DNA from: Pseudomonas sp. TH41
GTDB lineage: Bacteria > Pseudomonadota > Gammaproteobacteria > Pseudomonadales > Pseudomonadaceae
Reading direction: 5' to 3'
Assembly (NCBI RefSeq): GCF_016650695.1
Contig: NZ_JAEKFH010000003.1
Coordinates: 2,066,001 to 2,130,000, forward strand
DNA: 64,000 bases
How positions within the stretch are numbered: the first letter of the stretch is position 1; each line of letters begins with the position of its first letter. Below are positions 26,788 through 35,711 of the stretch, piece after piece. Position numbers and translations under genes: made by a program. The notes beneath the pieces were generated by a model that made no database searches, had not been told where the DNA came from, and was given only the letters and a program-made list of their open reading frames with translations.

Positions 26788-27565
26788 GCTTGCAGCTATC
26801 TCCATGAACGTGGGGTTGAGCCGACAGGCCCGCGCTGACCACAGAGCCATGCAAGTCATGAGCATGGTCGTGGTGGTGGTGATAAATCGCCAGGCTTTGT
26901 GCGTTCTTTCCGAAGAGTTCGACGAATGCGGGATCGCCGCTGACCTGTTCCGGGTGCCCGGAGCAGCAAACGTGGCGATTCAGGCAAACGACCTGGTCGG
27001 TGGTGCTCATCACCAGGTGCAGATCGTGGGACACCATCAACACGCCGCAGCCGTGACGGTCGCGCAATCGCGTGATCAGGCTATACAGTTCGGCCTGACC
27101 TGCCACATCGACGCCTTGCACAGGCTCGTCGAGCACCAGCAACTCCGGCTCACGCAACAGAGCCCGAGCCAGCAGCACGCGCTGCATCTCACCGCCGGAA
27201 ACACTTTGCACCGGGCTATCAATCACCTGCTCGGCGCCGACTTCCTTGAGTGCCGCCAATGCCCGCGCACGATCCACGCCCGGAACCAGGCGCAGGAATC
27301 GCAGCACCGACAGTGGCAGGGTCGGATCGACGTGAAGTTTTTGCGGCATGTACCCGACCCGCAATTTCGGCTTGCGCCAGACACTGCCGCTGTCCGGTTT
27401 CAACAGACCAAGCACGGCGCGCACCAGCGTCGTCTTACCGGCGCCGTTGGGCCCGATCAAGGTGACGATCTGCCCCGGCTCCACGCTCAGCTCGATGTTA
27501 TCCAGCACGTTTTGCCCGGCGAAGGTGACGGCAACCTGCTCGAGGCGGATCAGCGCGTTACTCAT
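26780..27565 (-). CDS. znuC: Zinc ABC transporter ATPase
   Basis: A 261-residue ATPase with Walker [10 protein letters not shown], signature [14 protein letters not shown] and Walker [13 protein letters not shown]. The C-terminus is rich in histidine ([13 protein letters not shown]), as in many ZnuC proteins. The start codon overlaps the zur stop (TGATG), showing translational coupling zur-znuC-znuB. Confidence 0.94.
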   Translation of the reverse strand: MSNALIRLEQVAVTFAGQNVLDNIELSVEPGQIVTLIGPNGAGKTTLVRAVLGLLKPDSGSVWRKPKLRVGYMPQKLHVDPTLPLSVLRFLRLVPGVDRARALAALKEVGAEQVIDSPVQSVSGGEMQRVLLARALLREPELLVLDEPVQGVDVAGQAELYSLITRLRDRHGCGVLMVSHDLHLVMSTTDQVVCLNRHVCCSGHPEQVSGDPAFVELFGKNAQSLAIYHHHHDHAHDLHGSVVSAGLSAQPHVHGDSCKHG

Positions 27566-28047
27566 CAGGCCCCCTGGCAACCGGCGCAGAGCCCGACCAC
27601 TTCAACGGTCTGGCCTTCGACGACAAACCCGACATCCTTGGCGCTACCGATGATGGCGTCGCTGATTGTTTTTTGCTCGAGCTCGATGGCGGCATGGCAT
27701 TCGCGGCAGATCAGGAATTGACCTTGGTGGGCGTGTTCCGGGTGATTGCAGCCGACGAAAGCGTTCAGCGAGGAGATACGGTGCACGAGGCCGTTTTCCA
27801 GCAGGAAATCCAGTGCGCGGTACACGGTCGGCGGCGCGGCGCGGCGGCCGTCCTGCTCGCTGAGGACCGCCAGTATGTCGTAAGCCCCCAGCGGCTTATG
27901 GCTTTGCCACACCAGTTCCAGCACCCGCCGGCGCAAGGCAGTCAGGCGCAGGCCTTGCCGTGCGCACAGGGCATCGGCCTCAGACAGAGCGCTATGGACG
28001 CAATGAGAGTGGTCGTGGGGACGGCTGGCAATCGGTGTTTTAGGCAT
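27565..28047 (-). CDS. zur: Zinc uptake regulator Zur (Fur family)
   Basis: A 160-residue Fur-family repressor with a winged-helix domain ([30 protein letters not shown]) and a dimerisation domain. It carries two CxxC zinc pairs, CREC near residue 115 and CAGC near 155, plus HPEHAHQGQ. It represses zinc uptake when zinc is plentiful. It is the first gene of zur-znuC-znuB and divergent from znuA, so the shared intergenic operator would autoregulate it. Confidence 0.93.
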   Translation of the reverse strand: MPKTPIASRPHDHSHCVHSALSEADALCARQGLRLTALRRRVLELVWQSHKPLGAYDILAVLSEQDGRRAAPPTVYRALDFLLENGLVHRISSLNAFVGCNHPEHAHQGQFLICRECHAAIELEQKTISDAIIGSAKDVGFVVEGQTVEVVGLCAGCQGA

Positions 28048-28073
28048 GAGCGGCGACGAGTTTTGTGAGAGAC

Positions 28074-28086
28074 GTTATTATGTTAC
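28074..28086. promoter_or_regulatory. Candidate Zur box between zur and znuA
   Basis: GTTATTATGTTAC matches 10 of 13 bases of the gammaproteobacterial Zur core GTTATAATATAAC. It lies 27 bp upstream of zur and 28 bp upstream of the chosen znuA start, where it could control both directions. Confidence 0.6.
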
Positions 28087-28113
28087 CCGTTCTCGCCTCT
28101 TCGAGTGGTCATC

Positions 28114-29034
28114 GTGTCCCGACTTTTTTCTATCTTTGTCGCATTTATCGCAAGTTTTCTGCTGATTGGCTCGGCCCACGCCGAAGTCAAAGTGCTCACC
28201 AGCATCAAGCCTCTGCAGTTGATCGCCGCTGCGGTGCAAGACGGCGTGGCGATTCCGGAAGTGTTGCTGCCGCCCGGCGCATCGCCCCACAACTACGCCT
28301 TGCGCCCTTCCGACGTACGGAAGGTACAGTCGGTGGACCTGGTGTACTGGATCGGCCCGGACATGGAAGGTTTCCTGCCTCGCGTGCTGAAGGGTCGTAC
28401 GCTGCCGAGCGTCGCCGTGCAGGATTTGCCTGGCTTGAAATTGCGCCGCTTCGCCGAAGACAGCCACTCCCACGCCGAAGAGGCAGACGAGCATGACCAC
28501 GACCACCGTCCCGGCAGCCTGGATGCGCATTTGTGGTTGTCGCCGGTCAATGCTCGGGTGATTGCCACGAAAATGGCCTCAGACCTGAGTGCCGCCGATC
28601 CGGCGAATGCCGCACGTTATCAGAGCAACCTGAAAGCATTTGATGAACGCCTCGACGCGCTGGACCTGCGCCTGAAATCGCGTCTGGCTGGCATCGCCGA
28701 CAAACCTTACTTCGTGTTCCACGAAGCGTTCGACTACTTCGAAGACGCCTACGGCCTCAAGCATACCGGCGTGTTCAGTGTTGCTGCCGAAGTCCAGCCT
28801 GGCGCCCAACACGTCGCTGCGATGCGCGCGCGCTTGCAGGAAGTGGGCAAGACTTGCGTGTTCAGCGAACCGCCGTTGCGTCCGCGCCTGGCGGAAACGC
28901 TGGTAGCGGGTTTGCCGGTGAAACTGGCGGAGCTGGATGCGTTGGGCGGATACACGCCAGCGACCGCTCAGGGGTATGAGCAGGTTCTGGAAAAGCTGGG
29001 GAATGATTTGGCGGGGTGCCTGGAGTCGTTGTAA
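28114..29034 (+). CDS. znuA: Zinc ABC transporter substrate-binding protein
   Basis: A 306-residue periplasmic protein with signal peptide MSRLFSIFVAFIASFLLIGSAHA. It has the cluster A-I fold features: SIKPLQLIAAAVQDG, PPGASPHNYALRPSD with the first zinc His, a histidine/acid-rich loop (HSHAEEADEHDHDH) near 115 and VFHEAFDYFED near 205. GTG at 28114 is used; another GTG at 28105 is in frame but has no ribosome binding site. It delivers zinc to ZnuBC. Confidence 0.93.
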   Translation: MSRLFSIFVAFIASFLLIGSAHAEVKVLTSIKPLQLIAAAVQDGVAIPEVLLPPGASPHNYALRPSDVRKVQSVDLVYWIGPDMEGFLPRVLKGRTLPSVAVQDLPGLKLRRFAEDSHSHAEEADEHDHDHRPGSLDAHLWLSPVNARVIATKMASDLSAADPANAARYQSNLKAFDERLDALDLRLKSRLAGIADKPYFVFHEAFDYFEDAYGLKHTGVFSVAAEVQPGAQHVAAMRARLQEVGKTCVFSEPPLRPRLAETLVAGLPVKLAELDALGGYTPATAQGYEQVLEKLGNDLAGCLESL

Positions 29035-29048
29035 CCGACACAAAACCT

Positions 29049-29176
29049 GTGGGAGCGAGCTTGCTCGCGAAGGCTGCATTACATTCAACATCAATGTTGC
29101 CTGACCCGCCGCTATCGCGAGCAGGCTCGCTCCCACATGGACCGCATGAGTCCTGTGGGAGCGAGCCTGCTCGCGA
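29049..29176. repeat. Triple REP cluster, GTGGG type
   Basis: Three REP cores at 29049-29070 (+), 29115-29136 (-) and 29155-29176 (+) between the convergent znuA and thrB genes. An odd number of cores means one REPIN plus an extra singlet. Confidence 0.9.
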
Positions 29177-29181
29177 AGCTT

Positions 29182-30132
29182 TTAAAGGGCAAAAGGCAAC
29201 GGTGTGTTGACCTTCTGCCGCTGCGCCAAGCGCTGCTGAAACTCCATGGGATCGTGAATCAACACGTCCTGGCCGGCGAAAGACTCCGCCGCAATCAAGC
29301 GCGACAGCCAGAACCGCACGCATGCCACCCGCAGCAGGGTGGGCCACAACTCGGCCTCGGCAGCCGTGAAGGGTCGCAGAGCGGCATAGGCCCCGAGCAA
29401 TGCCCGCGCCCGCGCGCCGTCGATCACCCCGTCCTCGTCCGAGCACCAGTCATTCAAGGCAATCGCTACGTCGTACAGCATCGGCCCCGAGCAAGCATTG
29501 TAGAAATCGATCAACCCGGTCAGGTGGGTGCCTTCGAACATCGCATTGTCGCGGAACAGATCCGCGTGGATGTTGGCACGTGGTAATGCCAGAATTTTCG
29601 TTTTCTGCTGTGTGATCTCGTCCAGAGCCCGCTGTAGCAAATCGCTCTGCTCGGCATTCAGGTGCGACAGAAACTGCGTGCCCTCTTCCAGCATCCAGTC
29701 CAGCCCGCGATCCGTCTTGCGCTTGATCATGTTGGCCTGGGTTGCCAGATGCAGATGGCCGAGCAACTCGCCCACCTGAGCGCAATGCTGTGCGTTGGCT
29801 TCCTTGATGTGTTTGCCCGCCAGGCGCGGCTGCAACAGCGCCGGCTTGCCCGCCAGTTCGCGCAGGGCGATACCATCAACGGTACGCAGCGCATACGGCA
29901 CCGGAAGGTCGGCCTCATGCAGCACGTCGAGCAGCTCGATGAAGAACGGCATCTCCTGAACCGGTCCGCGCTCGACCAGGGTCAGGACAAACTCGCCCTG
30001 CTCCATGCTGATGAAGAAGTTGGTGTTTTCGCTACCGGCGGCAATTCCCTGGAAATCAAGCAGGCGGCCGAGCCCATAAGGGGCGAGAAAGGTTTCCAGC
30101 TCGGGCCGAGCCAGGGGGGTGAACACAGACAT
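29182..30132 (-). CDS. thrB: Homoserine kinase (type II, APH-like)
   Basis: A 316-residue cytosolic kinase phosphorylating homoserine in threonine synthesis. The protein-kinase-like fold of the aminoglycoside-phosphotransferase type is shown by the nucleotide-binding strand GEFVLTLVERG near residue 46, the catalytic loop NIHADLFRDNAMFEG near 187 and the metal-binding LIDFYNA near 206. This is the pseudomonad ThrB type, distinct from the GHMP-kinase ThrB of enterics. It lies in the same direction as the DUF2782 gene, 58 bp further on. Confidence 0.92.
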   Translation of the reverse strand: MSVFTPLARPELETFLAPYGLGRLLDFQGIAAGSENTNFFISMEQGEFVLTLVERGPVQEMPFFIELLDVLHEADLPVPYALRTVDGIALRELAGKPALLQPRLAGKHIKEANAQHCAQVGELLGHLHLATQANMIKRKTDRGLDWMLEEGTQFLSHLNAEQSDLLQRALDEITQQKTKILALPRANIHADLFRDNAMFEGTHLTGLIDFYNACSGPMLYDVAIALNDWCSDEDGVIDGARARALLGAYAALRPFTAAEAELWPTLLRVACVRFWLSRLIAAESFAGQDVLIHDPMEFQQRLAQRQKVNTPLPFAL

Positions 30133-30190
30133 GTTTAAACTGCCAGTACGGGCGCCGACCTGTCAGCAAGCGCCAATTGAAATTAAGAAA

Positions 30191-30481
30191 CTACTTCCAC
30201 TCAAAGATTTTCCACGACGGAATCAGCATATCCGGCTGATCCGAGCGGATGAAGTTTGCATCTGTGCCGTCCGCGCGCACCAGAAAATACGGCGGTGCGC
30301 CCTTCGGCGTGACCTTGATCGCATACAGAAAACCGTTTTGACGGTACTCCTGAATGACCTTGTCCCCTTCCGTGCGGATTGTAACTTCCGGCTCTGGGGT
30401 TGGCGCATCGTCCGCCGCCATGACGGCCAATGGAGTAAGCGCAAACAAGCCAGCCAGCAACAGGCGATTTAGTGTGCACAT
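30191..30481 (-). CDS. DUF2782 family exported protein
   Basis: A 96-residue protein with a signal peptide (MCTLNRLLLAGLFALTPLAVMAAD) and a compact mature domain: VTIRTEGDKVIQEYRQNGFLYAIKVTPKGAPPYFLVRADG. This is the DUF2782 pattern, found next to polA and thrB in pseudomonads. It should be periplasmic. Function unknown. Confidence 0.85.
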   Translation of the reverse strand: MCTLNRLLLAGLFALTPLAVMAADDAPTPEPEVTIRTEGDKVIQEYRQNGFLYAIKVTPKGAPPYFLVRADGTDANFIRSDQPDMLIPSWKIFEWK

Positions 30482-30555
30482 GATAACCTTGTCCCTTTGT
30501 CGTCAACGGTCCCGCTATTCTAGCGCCGGACCCGCCGAAAAGGTTGATCCTGCTC

Positions 30556-33327
30556 ATGAGCCAAGCCCCCCTCGTCCTGGTGGACGGTTCTTCTTATCTG
30601 TACCGCGCCTTTCATGCCCTGCCGCCGCTGACCACTTCCAAAGGTCTGCCGACCGGCGCGGTCAAAGGCGTGCTGAACATGCTCAAGAGTCTGCGCAAGC
30701 AGTATCCGGACAGTCCGTTCGCCGTGGTGTTCGACGCCAAGGGTGGGACTTTTCGCGATGACATGTACGCCGAATACAAAGCCAACCGTCCGAGCATGCC
30801 TGACGACATGCGCGTGCAGATAGAGCCACTGCACCAAAGCGTGATCGCTTTGGGCTTCCCGCTCCTATGTGTCGAAGGCGTCGAAGCCGATGACGTGATC
30901 GGCACGCTGGCCCGCAGCAGTGCCGCCGCTGATCGTCCGGTCATCATTTCTACCGGCGACAAGGACATGGCGCAGCTGGTCGACGGCCACATTACCTTGG
31001 TCAATACCATGACCGGTAGCAGCATGGACGTGGAGGGCGTGAAGGAGAAATTCGGCGTCGCTCCAGAGCAGATAATCGATTATCTGGCACTCATGGGCGA
31101 TTCTTCCGACAACATCCCGGGCGTCCCGGGTATCGGTCCGAAGACCGCTTCCGGCCTGCTAGTGGGCGTAAACGGCGGTTTGACCGAGCTCTATGCACAG
31201 CTTGATATCGTTCCGACCCTGCCAATTCGCGGCGCCAAGACCCTGCCGGCCAAGCTTGAAGAACACAAAGAGATGGCCTTCCTCTCTTATCAGCTGGCGA
31301 CCATCAAGATCGACGTGCCGCTGGACGTCGGCCTCGACGACCTGCAAATGGGCAAGCCCGATCACGACAAACTCGCCGAGCTCTACACCTTGCTCGAATT
31401 CAAGAGCTGGTTCGATGAGAACCAACGTGATGCCAAGCGTTCCGGCCAGGAAGTCACCGCCCCGGTGCTTGAAGAAGCTGTCGTCGATACCGAACTCAAG
31501 TACACCACGATCCTCACCCAGGCCGATTTTGATCTCTGGCTCAAGAAACTGAACGACGCCAAGCTGATTGCCTTCGACACCGAAACCACCGGTATCGATG
31601 CGCAGCAGGCTCAACTGGTGGGTCTGTCCTTTGCGGTGAAAGCCAACGAAGCGGCCTACATCCCGCTGACCCATTCCTACATGGGCGTGCCAGATCAACT
31701 GGATCGCGACACCGTACTGCGGGCACTGAAGCCGATTCTGGAAGACCCGAACAAACTCAAGGTCGGCCAGCACGCCAAGTTCGACATGAATATCCTGGCC
31801 AACTGTGCCATCGGTGGTGATCAACGTTGCGGCATCACGGTACAAGGCATCGCTTTCGACACCATGCTCGAATCCTACGTGCTGGACTCCACCGCGACCC
31901 GCCACGACATGGACAGCCTGGCGCTCAAATACCTGAACCACACCACAACCAGCTTCCAGGACATTGCCGGCAAAGGCGCCAAGCAGCTGACGTTTGACCA
32001 GATTTCTCTGGAACTGGCCGGGCCATACGCCGCCGAAGACGCTGACGTGACGCTACGCCTGCACCAAACCCTGCAAGAAAAACTCAACGCCATTCCGAGC
32101 CTGAGCAAGGTGTTGAGCGAAATCGAAATGCCACTGGTGCCGGTGCTGGCGCGGATCGAACGCCAGGGCGCGCTGGTCGACGCCAACCTGCTGGGCATCC
32201 AGAGCGTTGAACTGGGCGAAAAGATGGTTGCCCTTGAACGCGAGGCGTTTGCCATCGCCGGGGAAGAATTCAACCTGGGCTCGCCGAAGCAATTGGGCGT
32301 GATCCTGTACGAAAAACTCGGCCTGCCGATCCTCAGCAAAACTGCCAAGGGCCAGGCTTCAACTGCCGAAGCGGTACTGGCGGAACTGGCCGAACAGGAT
32401 TTCCCGCTGCCCAAGGTGCTGATGCAGTACCGTTCGATGAGCAAGCTGAAAAGCACCTATACCGATCGCCTGCCGGAGCAGATCAACCCGCGCACCGGGC
32501 GAATCCACACGTCTTATCATCAGGCTGTTGCGGCGACCGGGCGGTTGTCGTCCAGCGATCCGAACCTGCAGAACATTCCAATCCGTACCGCCGAAGGTCG
32601 TCGGATTCGTCAGGCATTCGTTGCGCCAAAAGGCTACAAATTGCTGGCTGCGGACTATTCGCAGATTGAACTGCGGATTATGGCGCACCTGGCCAAGGAC
32701 GAAGGCTTGCTGCACGCCTTCCGCAATGATCTGGACGTGCACAAGGCCACTGCCGCCGAAGTCTTCGGGGTGGAACTGGCAGAGGTCAGCACCGACCAGC
32801 GACGCAGCGCCAAGGCGATCAACTTCGGTTTGATCTATGGCATGAGTGCGTTTGGCCTGGCCAAGCAGATCGGCGTCGATCGCAAGCAATCCCAAGCCTA
32901 TATCGACCGTTATTTCGCTCGCTACCCAGGCGTGCTGGCGTACATGGAGCGCACGCGTGCCCAGGCCGCCGAACAAGGGTTCGTCGAAACGATCTTCGGT
33001 CGTCGCCTGTACCTACCGGAAATCAACGCGAAAAACCCGGCCTTGCGCAAAGGTGCCGAACGCACCGCGATCAATGCCCCGATGCAAGGCACTGCAGCGG
33101 ACATCATCAAGAAAGCCATGGTTGCAGTGGATAATTGGCTGACAACCTCGGGCCTGGACGCCAAAGTCATCCTGCAAGTGCATGATGAATTGGTGCTTGA
33201 AGTGCGTGAAGATTTGGTCGACCAGGTTCGTGAAGAAATTCGCATGCACATGAGCGATGCCGTGACGCTGGACGTACCGCTTCTGGTGGAGGTTGGTGTA
33301 GGAAATAACTGGGATGAGGCTCACTGA
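30556..33327 (+). CDS. polA: DNA polymerase I
   Basis: A 923-residue three-domain polymerase. The 5' nuclease domain (about 1-290) begins PLVLVDGSSYLYRAFHALPPL and has GDSSDNIPGVPGIGPKTA. The 3'-5' proofreading domain keeps the acidic motif AFDTETTGID near 340 and a later DMNILANC. The polymerase domain has motif A DYSQIELR near 700, the O-helix RRSAKAINFGLIYGMSAFGL, and motif C VHDELVLEV near 876. It fills gaps and removes RNA primers. The ATG at 30556 fits family N-termini. Confidence 0.96.
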   Translation: MSQAPLVLVDGSSYLYRAFHALPPLTTSKGLPTGAVKGVLNMLKSLRKQYPDSPFAVVFDAKGGTFRDDMYAEYKANRPSMPDDMRVQIEPLHQSVIALGFPLLCVEGVEADDVIGTLARSSAAADRPVIISTGDKDMAQLVDGHITLVNTMTGSSMDVEGVKEKFGVAPEQIIDYLALMGDSSDNIPGVPGIGPKTASGLLVGVNGGLTELYAQLDIVPTLPIRGAKTLPAKLEEHKEMAFLSYQLATIKIDVPLDVGLDDLQMGKPDHDKLAELYTLLEFKSWFDENQRDAKRSGQEVTAPVLEEAVVDTELKYTTILTQADFDLWLKKLNDAKLIAFDTETTGIDAQQAQLVGLSFAVKANEAAYIPLTHSYMGVPDQLDRDTVLRALKPILEDPNKLKVGQHAKFDMNILANCAIGGDQRCGITVQGIAFDTMLESYVLDSTATRHDMDSLALKYLNHTTTSFQDIAGKGAKQLTFDQISLELAGPYAAEDADVTLRLHQTLQEKLNAIPSLSKVLSEIEMPLVPVLARIERQGALVDANLLGIQSVELGEKMVALEREAFAIAGEEFNLGSPKQLGVILYEKLGLPILSKTAKGQASTAEAVLAELAEQDFPLPKVLMQYRSMSKLKSTYTDRLPEQINPRTGRIHTSYHQAVAATGRLSSSDPNLQNIPIRTAEGRRIRQAFVAPKGYKLLAADYSQIELRIMAHLAKDEGLLHAFRNDLDVHKATAAEVFGVELAEVSTDQRRSAKAINFGLIYGMSAFGLAKQIGVDRKQSQAYIDRYFARYPGVLAYMERTRAQAAEQGFVETIFGRRLYLPEINAKNPALRKGAERTAINAPMQGTAADIIKKAMVAVDNWLTTSGLDAKVILQVHDELVLEVREDLVDQVREEIRMHMSDAVTLDVPLLVEVGVGNNWDEAH

Positions 33328-33336
33328 GCCGCCTTT

Positions 33337-33448
33337 GTAGGAGCGAGCTTGCTCGCGAAGAACGAAAAGGCGCCGCGTTCAACCAGGCGGCCCGCGTAAT
33401 CGTTAACGTCCATCGTCGGAACGCCGCCCGGAACAAGCTCGCTCCTAC
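33337..33448. repeat. Asymmetric REPIN, loop family A
   Basis: The left arm (33337-33358) is a normal GTAGG-type REP. The right arm ends in the normal CAAGCTCGCTCCTAC but has about 14 extra bases replacing part of its TCGCGAG end. The loop contains CGTTAACG and CCGCGTT, shared with the 58.0 kb element. Confidence 0.8.
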
Positions 33449-33537
33449 AGGACGCATGTGCCGCGGCAGAAACCGGGCGAAGGGCGCTTAGTTCGGAAGG
33501 CGATTTGGGTTATTCCAAACGCATTGGTAAAAAATCT

Positions 33538-33565
33538 GAACTAATCTTGCGAACCACCACTCAGA
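33538..33565 (+). promoter_or_regulatory. Candidate AlgU (sigma-22) promoter of ErsA
   Basis: GAACTA at 33538-33543 and TCAGA at 33561-33565 are separated by 17 bp, close to the envelope-stress sigma consensus GAACTT-N16/17-TCTGA. The predicted transcription start is near 33571. Confidence 0.6.
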
Positions 33566-33570
33566 GTTAC

Positions 33571-33704
33571 TGAATGGGTGGTGAAGCCCTTCGATGCTCC
33601 TAATGTTGTGTTAAGTGTTGGCAGATATCTGGACCCCGCCCTAGCGGTCTAGAACTTGAACCCCGGAACTTCCCCCTCCCCATAAGAAGTCCGGGGTTTT
33701 TTTT
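33571..33704 (+). ncRNA. ersA: ErsA-like small RNA
   Basis: The polA-engB gap is where pseudomonads encode ErsA, an AlgU-dependent sRNA of about 132 nt that occupies the locus of enteric Spot 42. Here the interval from the predicted start (33571) to the end of the T tract is about 134 nt. It has a pyrimidine-rich loop (CTTCCCCCTCCCC), the kind of region used for pairing with mRNAs, inside a 3' terminator hairpin. In P. aeruginosa the targets include algC and oprD; targets here are inferred only. No protein-coding frame of note lies in it. Confidence 0.75.
33661..33704 (+). terminator. ErsA rho-independent terminator
   Basis: CCCCGGA-ACTTC pairs with GAAGT-CCGGGG across a C-rich loop and is followed by eight T residues (33697-33704). 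Confidence 0.85.
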
Positions 33705-33720
33705 GCCCGACTTTTAACGA

Positions 33721-34371
33721 TCAAACGCCAGGCTGGGCAACCTCGGCGCCCTTGTCCGCCAATTCCATCCAGCCCGCCAGTACAGTGTAGGCGTCTTCCA
33801 GGCCCATGCGTTTTGGCGCCGAGAACAGCTGGATGCTAATGGCATCGCCCCAGCCCTTACGAATGTCCGACTGCACCTTAAGCAGGACGTTTTTCGCCGC
33901 GCCGTAGGTCAGTTTGTCCGCTTTGGTCAGCAGAATGTGCATCGGCATGCCGCTGGCAACGGCCCAATCCAGCATCAGCAGGTCGAAGTCGGTCATTGGA
34001 TGGCGGATATCCATCATCAAAATCAGACCTTTCAAACTCTCGCGTCCGCCCAGATAGGCTTCCAGGTGACGCTGCCAGTGCAGCTTCAACGGGATAGGTA
34101 CTTTTGCGTAACCGTACCCCGGAAGGTCGACCAGACGACGATCATCGTCTAGCTTGAAGAAGTTCAACAGCTGTGTGCGCCCCGGCGTTTTCGAGGTTCG
34201 CGCCAGGCTGGCGTGCGTCAGGGTGTTCAGCGCACTGGACTTGCCGGCGTTGGAACGCCCGGCGAAGGCCACTTCAAAGCCTTCGTCGTCGGGACATTGG
34301 TCGACTTTGGCGGCGCTGAGCATGAAGGTGGACTGTTGGCACAGACCGAGGATGGGATTCTTGAGTTGCAT
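33721..34371 (-). CDS. engB: Ribosome-biogenesis GTPase EngB/YsxC
   Basis: A 216-residue GTPase required for 50S subunit assembly. The nucleotide-binding motifs are G1 [12 protein letters not shown] near residue 37, G3 DLPGYG near 82 and G4 TKAD near 150. The ATG at 34371 ([27 protein letters not shown]) matches the family N-terminus; a longer frame to 34536 overlaps the promoter region of the cytochrome genes and is rejected. It is convergent with ersA and divergent from the cytochrome c5 gene. Confidence 0.94.
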   Translation of the reverse strand: MQLKNPILGLCQQSTFMLSAAKVDQCPDDEGFEVAFAGRSNAGKSSALNTLTHASLARTSKTPGRTQLLNFFKLDDDRRLVDLPGYGYAKVPIPLKLHWQRHLEAYLGGRESLKGLILMMDIRHPMTDFDLLMLDWAVASGMPMHILLTKADKLTYGAAKNVLLKVQSDIRKGWGDAISIQLFSAPKRMGLEDAYTVLAGWMELADKGAEVAQPGV

Positions 34372-34562
34372 GAGATTTCCGATGTGGGCGGCGCCGGGAA
34401 TGGACGCGGCAAGCGGTGTCGTTTCCGTTTCAGTGACGCCAGTATATAATGCCGCAGATTTTGTGTGCGCTTTGTCCCAGCGTAGGATGAAGTTCACGAG
34501 AGCGATTGACCTTGATTGCGCACTAGAACGCAGCACGCTCTCAACCCTGAAAAGGTCGTTTT

Positions 34563-34853
34563 ATGACGAAATGGCTGCTAGCTGCCGGTGTCTTGATGCC
34601 GCTTTACAGCGCTCAGGCTACACAGGATCCGGAAGCTGTGTACAACCGTGTTTGTGGTGCCTGTCATTCCGGCCAACTACCCATGGCGCCTCAAAAGGGC
34701 GATCAGGAAGCTTGGACGCCGAGGTTGGCGAAAGGTATGGGGACGCTGGTGCAACACGTGACCCAGGGTTTCAAGGCGATGCCGCCGCGTGGTTTGTGCA
34801 TGGACTGCAGTGCCGAGGATTACCGAGCAATCATCCAGTGGATGAGCGAGTGA
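34563..34853 (+). CDS. Cytochrome c5-like monoheme protein
   Basis: A 96-residue periplasmic cytochrome with a signal peptide (MTKWLLAAGVLMPLYSAQA), a heme site CGACH at 32-36 and a later Met. A second Cys pair (CMDC near 80) is the disulfide typical of cytochrome c5. It likely carries electrons to terminal oxidases. AAGG precedes the ATG. The cytochrome c4 gene follows 46 bp on. Confidence 0.9.
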   Translation: MTKWLLAAGVLMPLYSAQATQDPEAVYNRVCGACHSGQLPMAPQKGDQEAWTPRLAKGMGTLVQHVTQGFKAMPPRGLCMDCSAEDYRAIIQWMSE

Positions 34854-34899
34854 TTCCGGTCCATAACTCTTTAACCCTTAGCCGTAGTTGGATTAGCTG

Positions 34900-35511
34900 A
34901 TGAACAAATTGATCGTGAGTCTGCTGTTGACCGTGGGGATCTCCGGCATTGCCCATGCTGCAGGTGATGCGACTGCTGGTCAGGCGAAAGCCGCAGTATG
35001 TGGCGCCTGTCATGGCCCGGATGGCAACAGCATGGCGCCTAACTTTCCGAAACTGGCAGGTCAGGGCGAGCGTTATCTGAACAAGCAGCTGCACGACATC
35101 AAGTCCGGCAAACGTACGGTACTGGAAATGACTGGCCTGCTGACCAACCTGAGCGATCAGGACCTGGCCGATATCGCCGCTTACTTCTCCAGCCAGAAAG
35201 GTAGTGTGGGCGCCGCCGACCCGAAAGTCGTGGCTCGCGGTGAAGCTTTGTTCCGCGGTGGCGATCTGGCCAAGGGCCTGCCTGCTTGCACCGGATGCCA
35301 CTCGCCAAATGGCGCAGGCAACGCGGCTGCCGGCTTCCCGCACCTGGGTGGCCAGCATGCTCAGTACGTCGCCAAGCAGCTGACCGAGTTCCGTAAGGAA
35401 GACGGTGGTCGCACCAACGATGGTGATACCAAAACCATGCAGACTATCGCCAAAAGGCTGAGCGACGAAGATATCGCAGCAGTGTCCAGCTACATTCAAG
35501 GCCTGCACTAA
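34900..35511 (+). CDS. Cytochrome c4 (diheme)
   Basis: A 203-residue periplasmic protein with a signal peptide ending in IAHAA and two tandem cytochrome c domains. The heme sites are CGACH near residue 32 and CTGCH near 130, each followed by a Met ligand region. Cytochrome c4 shuttles electrons between the bc1 complex and oxidases and supports oxidase activity in pseudomonads. A terminator follows at 35589. Confidence 0.93.
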   Translation: MNKLIVSLLLTVGISGIAHAAGDATAGQAKAAVCGACHGPDGNSMAPNFPKLAGQGERYLNKQLHDIKSGKRTVLEMTGLLTNLSDQDLADIAAYFSSQKGSVGAADPKVVARGEALFRGGDLAKGLPACTGCHSPNGAGNAAAGFPHLGGQHAQYVAKQLTEFRKEDGGRTNDGDTKTMQTIAKRLSDEDIAAVSSYIQGLH

Positions 35512-35588
35512 GACCGGTGAATCGAGCGTTGCGAGAGGTGCACATCTCCTGCAACGTTAACGCTCTATTAATCCGTCGCAGCAAGTAT

Positions 35589-35617
35589 AAAAAGGGTGGC
35601 TTAGGCCGCCCTTTTTT
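35589..35617 (+). terminator. Rho-independent terminator after cytochrome c4
   Basis: AAAAGGGTGGC pairs with GCCGCCCTTT around a TTAG loop (one G-T pair), followed by a run of T. Confidence 0.85.
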
Positions 35618-35711
35618 GTGGCCGCTGCCGTTACACTACAGAACTCAAGCCCGCCATGATCTGTCTGAAAACAGGTCGCGCGAGGCGACCAAAATTGTCC
35701 AGGAGTAAAGC

